The notes: generated by a model from the sequence alone, not told the origin. Shown: positions 49,639-58,769, counted from the first letter of the stretch. The stretch is 64,000 nucleotides of DNA from Enterobacter sp. 638 (GCF_000016325.1 NC_009436.1:3100001-3164000), one strand, 5' to 3'. Made by a program: numbers and translations.

Positions 49639-50793
49639 TTAATATTGGTTCCCTAAGCAAATCGGTAAATGGGTGTATCCGGGCTTGCTGGCCATATAGA
49701 GGGGAGCACATGTAGGCTGTCGAGGTTGCGTACTGACCGGTTCGTCGTTTTCTGTAACGCGTTGCGATTCCTGCTTTTTCGAAGTTGTCACTTTTTTCGT
49801 CTGCGCTTTGCGAGTGGAAGTAGACGGTTTTACCGGATTGCTGGTTTCTGAGGAACCATATCCGGAGCAGAATCGCTTCGACTGACTTAGGCTCCCGTCA
49901 TTACAGACAAAACGTCCATCCGATGTGCAGTGTGCAATGCCACCCTTTGAACCGGAACAGGGCTGCCTTCCACGCGCAGCATCGGCTTTCCCCTCCGGGA
50001 AAAAACCCTCTGGCGGGACATCAATAAACTCACCTTCAATACGACGGATCAGTGTCCAGCCTGTTTTGGCCCACTTGGATTCTTTCCAGCTGTAGCTTCG
50101 TTTTCCACTTTTACTGACATAATCTCTTCGTTTTATTCCCTGCCAAGTTTCGGGTGGTTCACCAAAATCAGCCTGGATAAATCGGGCCGGAGCAAAGTCA
50201 ATATCAGGCAGATAAATCCCCGTGTGAACAGGGTTTTCACCCAACTCTATTCGGACTGTTGGATCAAGTTCGTAACAAGGAACTTGGGATGGAAGATCAT
50301 GGAGGTTATAAGCACCATATCCAATTTCGTCACAACCATCATATGTTAGATCCCCCTCATTCCAGGTGGCATCCAGAGTGGCGGATAATCTGCGATCTAA
50401 TTTGGACGCAATGCTCTGAAGTTCAGATATTGTTTCGATTTCCTCCTGCGTCATCCAGCCATCCCAGCATTCGGTAATGCCTTTGCCGATATCACTCATG
50501 GTATGACCTATGTTAAATGCCCTGATATCATTATGAGTACGCAGAATAAAAGCTTCTGTATAACGCTCTCTGGCAGAGCGAATATTGGGCAGCACACGAT
50601 ACCCCCACACCATATCAGCCTGCTGCCATAAAGGGAGTTTTCGGCTGTTTAATGGCATCTCCCGCAGATAATGGGCAAACGCCACTTCATGCGCATCAAT
50701 ATAAGCAATAATCGCATCACGGGTCGCGGCATAATGTTCAGCCGAAATAAATCTTTCCAGAAAATAACATTCCAGGGGGTGTAAGACAGCCAT
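49639..50793 (-). CDS. T6SS-linked accessory protein, copy 1 (intact, distinct C-terminus)
   Basis: The 384-aa product is of unknown function. Residues 1 to about 275 are a module shared with copies 2 and 3 (MAVLHPLECYFLERFIS, REMPLNSRKLPLWQQADMVWG, IYLPDIDFAPARFIQADFG, WAKTGWTLIRRIEGEFIDVPPEGFFPEG). After FFPEGK the tail is unlike the other copies: it is Cys-, Ser- and Lys-rich (CSGSKGGIAHC, FVCNDGSLSQSKRFC). A constant N-terminus with exchanged tails is typical of polymorphic effector or immunity families. I vaguely associate the N-module with Imm71/72-like proteins, but this is unproven. Confidence 0.75.
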   Translation of the reverse strand: MAVLHPLECYFLERFISAEHYAATRDAIIAYIDAHEVAFAHYLREMPLNSRKLPLWQQADMVWGYRVLPNIRSARERYTEAFILRTHNDIRAFNIGHTMSDIGKGITECWDGWMTQEEIETISELQSIASKLDRRLSATLDATWNEGDLTYDGCDEIGYGAYNLHDLPSQVPCYELDPTVRIELGENPVHTGIYLPDIDFAPARFIQADFGEPPETWQGIKRRDYVSKSGKRSYSWKESKWAKTGWTLIRRIEGEFIDVPPEGFFPEGKADAARGRQPCSGSKGGIAHCTSDGRFVCNDGSLSQSKRFCSGYGSSETSNPVKPSTSTRKAQTKKVTTSKKQESQRVTENDEPVSTQPRQPTCAPLYMASKPGYTHLPICLGNQY

Positions 50794-50981
50794 TAGTTTT
50801 TATCCTTTGGTTCGTACCAGTTATGGGTATTTTCCAGTTTCGGCAACCCCAGATACGGATAAACAGGGTCATTAGTGGTATCACCATATCCCCAGCCTGT
50901 TTTCTGCCGTGGCAAGTTGCCATTAATTTCAGGTTTATTCGTTAAACAGAGCCAGCCAGTTGTGGCCCTGAGTCGTGGCAC
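50794..50981 (-). pseudogene. Remnant of an upstream gene's C-terminus (tail 1)
   Basis: The frame reads NLPRQKTGWGYGDTTNDPVY and then PYLGLPKLENTHNWYEPKDKN, ending in TAATG overlap with copy 1. A near-identical stretch precedes copy 2 (52050-52240). It looks like the last 40 or so codons of a gene that once lay before each copy, for example the tip of a secreted toxin, but the parent is not in the window. Confidence 0.45.
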
Positions 50982-50985
50982 AAAA

Positions 50986-52049
50986 TCAGCGCATTAAATC
51001 AGGAATAATAAAAACATTGCCATCATCATCACGCTTCAGCAGCGACCAACAGGCCCGATGTTTTTTGCCCTGCTTATCTTCAAATTCCAGCATCACCTGT
51101 CCGGTGCGAGTGTGAGTATATTGCGTTGCACCGTTAATAATGGTTGCCCAGCGGCCACTGAACGGCGCAAAAGCGCCGCTCCAGCAGGTAATACGTTCCC
51201 TTTCCTCCTGCAGGATTTTCTTTTCACGCTGTGGCCAGTTATAAAGCTCTTCCGGTTTACCTTCAGGGAAAAAACCTTCTGGTGGAACATCAATGAACTC
51301 ACCTTCAACGCGACGGATCAGCGTCCAGCCTGTTTTGGCCCACTCAGTTTCATCCCAACTATAATCTCTATCCCCTGTTTCTGAGTCTATCCAGTCGCAA
51401 CGTGCTCTTCCCTGTAACGCTGATACTGGCTCACCATAATCAGCATGAATAAAACGAGTAGGAGAGAAATCAATATCGGGCAAATAGATCCCACTTAAAG
51501 TGGGTTTGTCATCCAATTCGATGCGTACTGAAGTATCAAGTTCATAACGAGGAATCTGTAAGGGAAGCTCGCTTTTATATTCCAGAGTAAAATCATTATA
51601 AGTTAAAGTGCCTTCACGCCAGGTAGCATCTAATGTAATAGATAACCTTTTATCCAACTCTGCCGCTATACTTTCAAGTTCAGATATTTTTTTATTTCAC
51701 CTTCTGTCATCCAACCATTCCAGCAGTCGGTAATGCCTTTGGTGATGGAACTCATCGCCCCACCAACATGAAATGCTTTAATATCATTATTTATACGAGC
51801 GATATATCCTTTAACGTACTGCTCTTTGACTGGGCGAATATTCGGCATCACACGATTTCCCCACACTATATCAGCCTGCTGCCACAAAGGCAGTTTACGG
51901 CTATTTAAAGGCATTTCTCTCAGGTAACGGGAAAATGCGGCTTCATGAGCGTCAATATAGGCAATAATCGCATCACGCGTTGCTGCGTAATGTTCAGGGG
52001 AAATAAATTTCTCCAGTAAATAACATTCCTGAGGATGTAAAACTGCCAT
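50986..52049 (-). pseudogene. T6SS-linked accessory protein, copy 2 (frameshifted in an A-tract)
   Basis: The first part (52049-51666, 127 aa) equals the N-module of copy 1 and stops after WMTEGEIKKYLNLKV. The second part (51657-50986) continues the same protein in the -1 frame (ISELESIAAELDKRL... to NVFIIPDLMR). The shift is at seven A's (51687-51693), in the order ATA AAA AAA TAT. This is either a one-base deletion, a sequencing error or a slippage site (A AAA AAA is a permissive heptamer). The C-terminal tail (ERITCWSGAFAPFSGRWATI onward) is the same type as in copy 3. Confidence 0.8.
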
Positions 52050-52240
52050 TATATTTTTTCCTTTGGTTCGTACCAGTTATGGGTATTTTCCAGTTTCGGT
52101 AATCCCTGATACGGATAAATAGGGTCGTTAGCCGCATCACCATACCCCCAGCCTGTTTTCTACCGTGGCAAGTTGCCATTAATTTCAGGTTTATTCGTTA
52201 ATCAGAGCCAGTCAGTTTGTGGCCCTGAGTCGTGGCACAA
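52050..52240 (-). pseudogene. Remnant of an upstream gene's C-terminus (tail 2, with stop)
   Basis: This is nearly identical in DNA to tail 1, but the Gln codon after NGNLPR is TAG, and an extra base is present further upstream, so it cannot be read through. It ends KENI-type residues before the start of copy 2. It shows that tail plus accessory gene was duplicated as a unit of about 1257 bp. Confidence 0.5.
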
Positions 52241-52242
52241 AA

Positions 52243-54618
52243 TCAGCGCATTAAATCAGGAATAATAAAAACATTGCCATCATCATCACGCTTCAGCAGC
52301 GACCAACAGGCCCGATGTTTTTTGCCCTGCTTATCTTCAAATTCCGGCATGGCCTGTCCGGTGTGGGTTTGAATATATTGCGTTGTGCCGTTAACAATGG
52401 TTGCCCAGCGACCATTGAACGGTGCAAAAGCGCCGCTCCAGCAAGTAATACGTTCCCTTTCCTCCTGCAAAAGTTTCTTTTCACGCTGTGACCAGTTATA
52501 AAGCTCTGCCGGTTTCCCTTCCGGGAAAAAACCCTCTGGCGGGACATCAATAAACTCACCTTCAATACGACGGATCAGCGTCCAGCCTGTTTTGGCCCAC
52601 TCAGACTTTTTCCAGCCATAACTAGGTTTCCCATCGAGTCCAACATAATCACTTCGTTCAATCCCCCTCCTTGCCTCTGGAGGGAGATGATAGCTGGCAG
52701 ATATAAAGCAAGCTGGAGCAAAATCTATATCTGGTAAATAGATACCGGTTTGAGAGGGTTTTTCATCGGCTTCTATACGAACTGAACGATCAAGCTCATA
52801 GCGGGGAATCTCAGCAGGCAATGGGTTGGCGTTGATAATACTTTCAGCGCGATAAGTCAGACGCCCTTCTTCCCAACCTCCAGAAATTGTGGTTGATAGT
52901 TGTTGATCTAATTTGGACGCAATGCTCTGAAGTTCAGATATTGTTTCGATTTCCTCCTGCGTCATCCAGCCATCCCAGCATTCGGTAATGCCTTTGCCAA
53001 TATTGCTCATCGCATGACCGATGTTAAATGCCTGGATATCATTATGGGTGCGTAGAATATACGCCTGCATATACCGTTCTTTCATTGGACGAATGTTGGG
53101 TAGTACCCGGTTTCCCCACACCATATCAGCCTGTTGCCAGAGCGGAAGTTTACGGTTATTTAACGGCATTTCCCGCAGATAACGGGCAAAAGCGGCTTCA
53201 TGAGCGTTAATGTAGGCAATAATCGCATCGCGGGTACCTTCGGCATTGCGGGTAGGTATTCGCATGGTGCCGAGCAACGCCAGAAAACGGGAAACCGGTG
53301 TAGCCACCTGCTCTGCCGTACCCGGGATGCCAAGACCAACCAGCCCCAGCAAGCACTGCGAGGTGTCATCCATCCCACCTGCCTCGAAGGTCACCGGGTA
53401 TCCGCACAGCACCATCGCACGCGCCGGATCGAGGGCAATCAGCCCGGCCAGCAGGCTGTCCATTTCCGGGGCAAAACGGACCTTGTCGCTTTCACTGCGC
53501 CCGGCTTTCATGCGCAGCAGGCGCAGACGGCGGGCCTGCACGTCGAACAGCAGTCCGGGCTCCCAGTCACTGAGGGTCAGTTTTGGCGCACTGGCGGTGA
53601 GTTCACCGAGCAGGTGCAGGGCCAGCTCGTTGCGGCCGTATTGCTCTGCCACCCGCGCCATGAGTAGGCGGAGTAACCAGCGGCTTCGGGGAGTGGCCAT
53701 ACCCGGACGACTCTGAAGCCAGCCTAGCGCCGCCTCCGGACCAGCGCTGTCACCCTTTTCCATCGCTTCCGCTTCCAGCGCAAAAATGTCATCGGTCTGG
53801 GCTCCCTTTAAGCCGGTAGGCTCTTCGGTAAACACGGGCATGTCATTGTTGACCTTCTCCACTATCCAGCCGAGCGTCACCTCATCGGCAAGCGGCGTAC
53901 CGTCATTCCAGGCAAGGGTTTCCAGACCCGGCAGGCGTTTGAGCATCAGCTTCAGGTCGCTCATAATATAGTCGGCCCATTGCTCCCAAGGATTTCCTGC
54001 GCGGATCAGTCCCTGCCACAGATACCACTGCAAATCGAGCCAGAAGCGGTTACCGCCTTCGGTGAACATCACATCCACCTGCTCAATGAGTTCTGTCCAG
54101 CTCTGTTGCAGATATAGGCGTTTCAGTTGAGCACGATAGTCTGGTTCCCGCGTCACGTCAGGCCAGCGCGAGAATGCATCCAGCACTTTATCACTGTTCA
54201 GCCAGTCGAGTGCAGCCAGCCTGGCGGTGCTGCGCTGCGGATGGCAGTGTTGCCCCGCCTGATCCAGCATGGCCGCCAGCAGCAGGACACCGTCGGTCAG
54301 ACCCGCATCACCGTCACGCTGCAGGCGCGCCCAGGCATACCAGGTCACCACCCGAATATCGCGGGCATGTTGGGTGAGAATGCTTTCCGCCAGGCGACAA
54401 AGCACCCCGGAATCGGTACCGGAAAGCTTGTTGATTTCCTCGCGCATCACCTGGAAATCATCCTCATAGGTCGGGTCATCCCCGGCACCGTTGCCGGTTG
54501 CCAGCGGCGTCAGCCACGGTGACCACAGAGAGAGACTTTCCCGGCTCTTAGCGAGCAGTGCGGAACGCTGGTCCGCATCCGGAAGACACAGGGTCAGGAG
54601 CGTTTCTGCAGTCGCCAT
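52243..54618 (-). CDS. tssA: Chimera of TssA and T6SS-linked accessory protein copy 3
   Basis: Residues 1 to about 463 are a TssA (ImpA-type) protein: start MATAETLLTLCLPDADQRSAL, ImpA domain with SILTQHARDIRVVTWYAWARL, then helical repeats to RFLALLGTMRIPTRNAEG. From residue 467 (TRDAIIAYINAHEAAF) to 791 it is the accessory module, lacking only its first 24 residues, with the tail ending NVFIIPDLMR. The join is in frame. A normal TssA would end with its own C-terminal ring-forming domain, so this fusion may not assemble. It starts directly at the tssM stop. Confidence 0.82.
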   Translation of the reverse strand: MATAETLLTLCLPDADQRSALLAKSRESLSLWSPWLTPLATGNGAGDDPTYEDDFQVMREEINKLSGTDSGVLCRLAESILTQHARDIRVVTWYAWARLQRDGDAGLTDGVLLLAAMLDQAGQHCHPQRSTARLAALDWLNSDKVLDAFSRWPDVTREPDYRAQLKRLYLQQSWTELIEQVDVMFTEGGNRFWLDLQWYLWQGLIRAGNPWEQWADYIMSDLKLMLKRLPGLETLAWNDGTPLADEVTLGWIVEKVNNDMPVFTEEPTGLKGAQTDDIFALEAEAMEKGDSAGPEAALGWLQSRPGMATPRSRWLLRLLMARVAEQYGRNELALHLLGELTASAPKLTLSDWEPGLLFDVQARRLRLLRMKAGRSESDKVRFAPEMDSLLAGLIALDPARAMVLCGYPVTFEAGGMDDTSQCLLGLVGLGIPGTAEQVATPVSRFLALLGTMRIPTRNAEGTRDAIIAYINAHEAAFARYLREMPLNNRKLPLWQQADMVWGNRVLPNIRPMKERYMQAYILRTHNDIQAFNIGHAMSNIGKGITECWDGWMTQEEIETISELQSIASKLDQQLSTTISGGWEEGRLTYRAESIINANPLPAEIPRYELDRSVRIEADEKPSQTGIYLPDIDFAPACFISASYHLPPEARRGIERSDYVGLDGKPSYGWKKSEWAKTGWTLIRRIEGEFIDVPPEGFFPEGKPAELYNWSQREKKLLQEERERITCWSGAFAPFNGRWATIVNGTTQYIQTHTGQAMPEFEDKQGKKHRACWSLLKRDDDGNVFIIPDLMR

Positions 54619-57600
54619 TTATTCGTCTCCGGCAAGGGTGAGTGAGCCGTCAGTCGCGCCCACGGAAAAAATAGTCTGCGGCAGGCTGAAGCCCTGAAGT
54701 TTGAGCAGTGCCAGTGGCCCGTCACCGAGTTCGCTGCGCAGTATGAATTTCAGCGGATTACCGTCCGGGGTGATCCACACCAGCTGGGTGCGGCTGCTGT
54801 CGAGCGGAGTGATCAGCGCCTTATCCAGCAGGCGGATGAAGCCCCAGTTCCCCTGGTGGCTTTCATACAGGCGCATTTCGGTGTTCACTGAACGCCAGCT
54901 CAGATCCACACCCGGGTAATAAGTGTTGCCCGGCCAGGTAAAACTCTGCCAGCTTTCCATCTGGTTGAAGTAATCCAGCTTCTGGCCATCCAGTGTCAAC
55001 TGGGTACGGGCCACATCGCGCGACGGCCGGGCCATCAGTTCAAAATGCACCCCAGCATCGCCCTGGGCAAAAACAATATCCGAAATGTCGGCCAACTGAT
55101 TGATGGCGGTGAGAAACGCAGGACTGATGCTCATCCCCTGGCTGGCCGCAGGATCGACCACCCAGTGACTGCCTTCCTGATGCAGCACGCCGCTGAGGTT
55201 AGTTTTGATAAATGCCGCGATACGCCCGGAGTCGCTTCGCAGGAACTGGGCCAAAAGTGGCAGTGAGGCGTCGCTGCCGGTAGTTTTAAACGGATAGCGT
55301 CCGGCAAAGGCGGTGTTCCACTGCGATACAACGGTGCTCTGCCAGCGGGCGTTGAGGCTGCCTGCGGCCGGTGCCAGTACCTGACGCCAGGCCAAGTCGA
55401 GCGGCTGCACAAACAGCGCCTGACCAAATCCATTCCACTCCTGACCGAGACTTGCTGCCACCAGAGAGCCATAATCACGGGTGTCAGTCAGATCGATTGC
55501 TTTACCCTGAAAAACAGTCTGTGCCAGCATCTGGGACATAGCCTGCGGATCGGGCGCGCTCGTCACCTGCTGGAGCTTGAGGCGCACCTGGGTCACACGG
55601 GCCAGCCAGGACTGGAAGCTGAGGTTACCGTTCGAGCCGGTCCCGTCCTTCCCGGCCATCAGGCCCGTGAGCGGACCAAATACGCCGTCCAGCGGACCTT
55701 TGGGGCCCTGCGCTTGTTCGATAAACTGTTTTGGACTCTTCTGACGACCCACCAGTTTTCTCGCCGAATCCACCAGGGAATCCGCAAGAGCTTCTCCTTT
55801 AGCCCCGGTCTGCCCCTGCCAGGCAAGGGTATTCATCAGCGCCACCAGAGGTGACTGACGCACATCCGCCAGCAGGTTCAGCTGGGCAATGGCCTCCGAA
55901 AGTGATGACGCTTCTTGCCACTGAATGCTGTTGGCCATGTTGAGCCAGGCGTTGCCAAAATCAGTGAAGTAACGCTCTGTCAGGCGCTGCTTCAACGCTT
56001 CCGGCGAGACGTCATTGCCTGGTTGATGGGTCTTGTCGGTCAGCACCCAGTCGATTTCATCGCGGCGGGTTTTCACTACCTCATCAATCGCATCCTCAAC
56101 CTGCTCTTCCCACGCCTGGCGGGTGAACATCCCCGGCACCACTTCTTCGGAGGAGAAAAGGGAAGAGGCATCGGTATCACCGGTCATGTCAGCGAGACTT
56201 AAATCCGGCCAGTTGCGGGCAATGCGCCCGAGCATCTCCTGGTACAGACCCGATTCCGCGTTACGCTGACCAATCTGCTTGAGCAAAATCTGGCGTACCG
56301 TCCCCACCAGGTCGCGGTCGGGGGTTATTTTCCACTCAGGGTGTGCCGGTAAGTTCTGCGCATAGAAGCCGAGCAGCTTCGGTGCCTGGGTCTGCCACAC
56401 GCTGTCCGGCACACCGCTGCGGTGCGGCCAGGCTTTCAGCATGTTACCGGCAAGCCAGTTCGCATCCGCTTTGTCGGGACGGGCCAGCATCAGGTAACCC
56501 TTGAGCAGGCTGTAGGTCTTCTGGGTGGCAGAGGTACGCGCATCGCTTGCCGGAGGCAACTGCACAAAAGCGTTGAGCTGGCGGTGAAGCTCGTCTGCCA
56601 GCGCGTCGCGCATCAGCTGCTGGTTATTACGGTCATACAGTGGCCAGAGCATCTTCAGCATGTCGCTGTCCTGGTTCAGGCCAAAGCGGGTGTACCACGG
56701 CGCACCGTGTACCTCGCGGTTCTGCAGGCGGGCAATAGTCTGTTGCAGCGCCAGTTGGTTACGCAGGCGTTCGGGCAAAGGCTGCTTTGTGTCAGCAGCA
56801 ACACGGGCCGTATCCTGGGCCAGCCAGATTTGGGTGCGGTTAACGGAAAGCGACAGCAGCGTACCCGCCCCCCAGAGCAGAACCAGCCCCAACAGTACCA
56901 GGCGCAGCACCTTTTGCCAGTGGAAGCCAATTTTACGGGCCTGCACCTGCAGGCTGTTGTTTTCGAGTTCCTGCCAGACTGCCGGTGACAGGCGAACATG
57001 CGGTACCGTTTCGGTTCCAGACAATGCCGGGCTGAACATCACCCCACGCAGACGATACGGGGCCGGGCCCGACATCAGCGTGGTCAGCAACGGCACCAGA
57101 GAGCGTCGCAACGAGCCGCGCAGAGCTTTTGACAGGCTCAGCAGCCAGTGGTGCTGTGAATTCTCGAGCAGCGCCGCCACACCGGGCGTCTGCAATTCTG
57201 ACGACAGGGTGGTGAGTGTCTCGCGGGTCTCTTCCGTCGTCGCCCCTGGACCAAACAACGCTCCGGTTGGGGGCACTCCTTCCCCGTCATGGGACCAGAT
57301 GCCCTCCCGGACAAGCCACAGCCAGACCGGCAACTGCCAGCCCAGCAACGTATCGGTTTTCTGGCGTGCACGCACCAGGGTGTCCTGCTTCGCCGTATCC
57401 GGCAGTTCACCCGCATTCATCACCTGCACCACACCGTCCAGCGGTCGCTGTGGGCGCACATCTTTCAGGACGGACAGGAACTCATCATCGGGCACGCTTT
57501 CAGGCAGACCACCGTGGATCAGCACAATCCCGTCACTTTCCTGCCAGTGATCGCGTTTCAGTCCTGGCACCACTTTTTCGATATCGTTATCAGTACCCTG

Positions 57601-57903
57601 TACCAGCAGCAGGCGAACTTTGGCTTTCCAGCGGCGACGGTAACGCAGGCGCAGATGATCGACCAGCGCTTCCGCCACAAACCGGGAGGTATCCGCATCG
57701 GTATGCTTTGCTTCAGGCTGGGATGCAGCCGCCTGCTGTCCGGAGGCAACCACATCCAGATTTCCCTGCTTCTCACCGTTTTTCGTGAATACAGTTTCAA
57801 GTACCCAACCGATGATTACTGCCGCCAGCATCAGCAAAAGACAAATGATCACAATGCCTGTCGCGCTGATCGGGCCCAGATTGAAGGTGTCCTTGACCCA
57901 CAC
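54619..57903 (-). CDS. tssM: TssM/IcmF-related T6SS membrane protein, probably 5'-trimmed
   Basis: TssM with TssJ and TssL forms the T6SS membrane complex. The 1094-aa product has a membrane segment at about 13-37, a cytoplasmic domain, a second membrane segment at about 345-367 (VLRLVLLGLVLLWGAGTLL) and the long periplasmic domain. TssM usually has two N-terminal membrane helices, and only one is left here. Where a P-loop is expected the protein reads LLLVQGTDNDIEKVVPG, with no GxxxxGK[ST]. The start codon is GTG right at the junction with the hcp fragment, so the true 5' end has probably been deleted. Confidence 0.85.
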   Translation of the reverse strand: MWVKDTFNLGPISATGIVIICLLLMLAAVIIGWVLETVFTKNGEKQGNLDVVASGQQAAASQPEAKHTDADTSRFVAEALVDHLRLRYRRRWKAKVRLLLVQGTDNDIEKVVPGLKRDHWQESDGIVLIHGGLPESVPDDEFLSVLKDVRPQRPLDGVVQVMNAGELPDTAKQDTLVRARQKTDTLLGWQLPVWLWLVREGIWSHDGEGVPPTGALFGPGATTEETRETLTTLSSELQTPGVAALLENSQHHWLLSLSKALRGSLRRSLVPLLTTLMSGPAPYRLRGVMFSPALSGTETVPHVRLSPAVWQELENNSLQVQARKIGFHWQKVLRLVLLGLVLLWGAGTLLSLSVNRTQIWLAQDTARVAADTKQPLPERLRNQLALQQTIARLQNREVHGAPWYTRFGLNQDSDMLKMLWPLYDRNNQQLMRDALADELHRQLNAFVQLPPASDARTSATQKTYSLLKGYLMLARPDKADANWLAGNMLKAWPHRSGVPDSVWQTQAPKLLGFYAQNLPAHPEWKITPDRDLVGTVRQILLKQIGQRNAESGLYQEMLGRIARNWPDLSLADMTGDTDASSLFSSEEVVPGMFTRQAWEEQVEDAIDEVVKTRRDEIDWVLTDKTHQPGNDVSPEALKQRLTERYFTDFGNAWLNMANSIQWQEASSLSEAIAQLNLLADVRQSPLVALMNTLAWQGQTGAKGEALADSLVDSARKLVGRQKSPKQFIEQAQGPKGPLDGVFGPLTGLMAGKDGTGSNGNLSFQSWLARVTQVRLKLQQVTSAPDPQAMSQMLAQTVFQGKAIDLTDTRDYGSLVAASLGQEWNGFGQALFVQPLDLAWRQVLAPAAGSLNARWQSTVVSQWNTAFAGRYPFKTTGSDASLPLLAQFLRSDSGRIAAFIKTNLSGVLHQEGSHWVVDPAASQGMSISPAFLTAINQLADISDIVFAQGDAGVHFELMARPSRDVARTQLTLDGQKLDYFNQMESWQSFTWPGNTYYPGVDLSWRSVNTEMRLYESHQGNWGFIRLLDKALITPLDSSRTQLVWITPDGNPLKFILRSELGDGPLALLKLQGFSLPQTIFSVGATDGSLTLAGDE

Positions 57904-58064
57904 CGGGTACCGGTCAGCTTGCCGGTGTTGTTGTCGGTCGGGATGTACAGGTTATGCTCCAGAGCGACAACTTCGATGCTGCCGTCACGATCCTGAACGT
58001 CCACAGACCCTTTAATGTCCGCACCGCCGTCGTCTTTCAGCCAAAGATAAACAGGAATTGCCAT
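57849..58064 (-). pseudogene. hcp: Truncated hcp (tssD) joined to tssM
   Basis: Hcp forms the T6SS tube. The first 54 residues are a typical Hcp N-terminus (MAIPVYLWLKDDGGADIKGS, then HNLYIPTDNNTGKLTGTR). After codon 54 the sequence runs into the 5' end of tssM in another frame and stops after 17 unrelated residues. About two thirds of Hcp is missing, and the clpV and vgrG genes that usually follow hcp are absent too. The start has a good GGAGAG ribosome site. A deletion from inside hcp to tssM explains this. Confidence 0.9.
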
Positions 58065-58096
58065 GGAATTACTCTCCATTGTGTTGTGATGCGCCA

Positions 58097-58642
58097 TCAT
58101 CCTGCGATGACGCCTGGGTACAGGCGTTCGGCTTTCTCCAGTTCATCCAGTATCAACTTGTGCAGCATCGTAGTGGCCTCAGCGAGGAACGGCTGTACCG
58201 TGGCCGTCAGTGCTGCTCGTTGCCACTCACTGAGGGTAATGGGCGGCCCACCGTCGCAGCACACCAGGGCAGCATTGCCCCGCACCACAATCCACGGCGT
58301 TTCCGGGCCACTGAACTCTGCATTCAGGACCACCGGTACGGTGTAGCCCGTCAGGCCACGAAGTTGTTTTATCTGCAAGCGCACGGCTTTCAGGGACGCG
58401 CGCATCAGCGATTCGTCTTCGTGACGGTCCGGCAGACAACGGAACATCACCGCAAGCTGCCCGGCCATGGTCGGGCTGCGGGCCAGTAACTCGCCCGCCA
58501 GGATGGTCAGTTCTGGCGGATTAGATATTCGAAGGAACCAGCCTTCAGCCGTTCCCCTGCCAGGACCTCGGGCGAACATGTCATCATCCACATCCCCGCA
58601 GACCATTACGACCGGACCGGTATGACTTTGCGGCGGGTACAC
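58097..58642 (-). pseudogene. T6SS OmpA-like protein fragment, 5' end missing
   Basis: The frame reads VYPPQSHTGPVVMVCGDVDDD, then a domain of about 170 residues (MAGQLAVMFRCLPDRHEDESLMRASL, TGYTVPVVLNAEFSGPETPW) ending LYPGVIAG. This resembles the central domain of the OmpA-family protein that lies between tssL and hcp in enterobacterial T6SS loci. The N-terminal membrane part and the C-terminal OmpA domain are not present. It has no start of its own, and joins the tssL fragment out of frame. Confidence 0.6.
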
Positions 58643-58769
58643 TCTCCACCTGCGCCTTACACGTCGCATAGAGTGCAGGTCCGTCGGTGACCTTCCCGCC
58701 GTGGCGTAACTGCGCCACGGTGAGCCAGGTCGGCGCCATCAGCGCATCAATGTCGAAGTCCTTAATCAT
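58584..58769 (-). pseudogene. tssL: Truncated tssL (DotU-type), 61 codons
   Basis: TssL is an inner-membrane subunit of the T6SS membrane complex. Residues 1 to about 45 (MIKDFDIDALMAPTWLTVAQ, then GPALYATCKAQVES) look like a TssL N-terminus. The rest runs out of frame into the OmpA-like fragment and ends after RGCG. The membrane anchor and most of the cytoplasmic domain are gone. It starts in an ATGA overlap with tssK, as an intact tssL would. Confidence 0.8.

Noticed and set aside
58643..58669. ATG at 58669 as start of the OmpA-like gene
   Set aside because: The first nine codons (MRRVRRRWR) are tssL coding DNA read in the wrong frame, so it is not a natural start.
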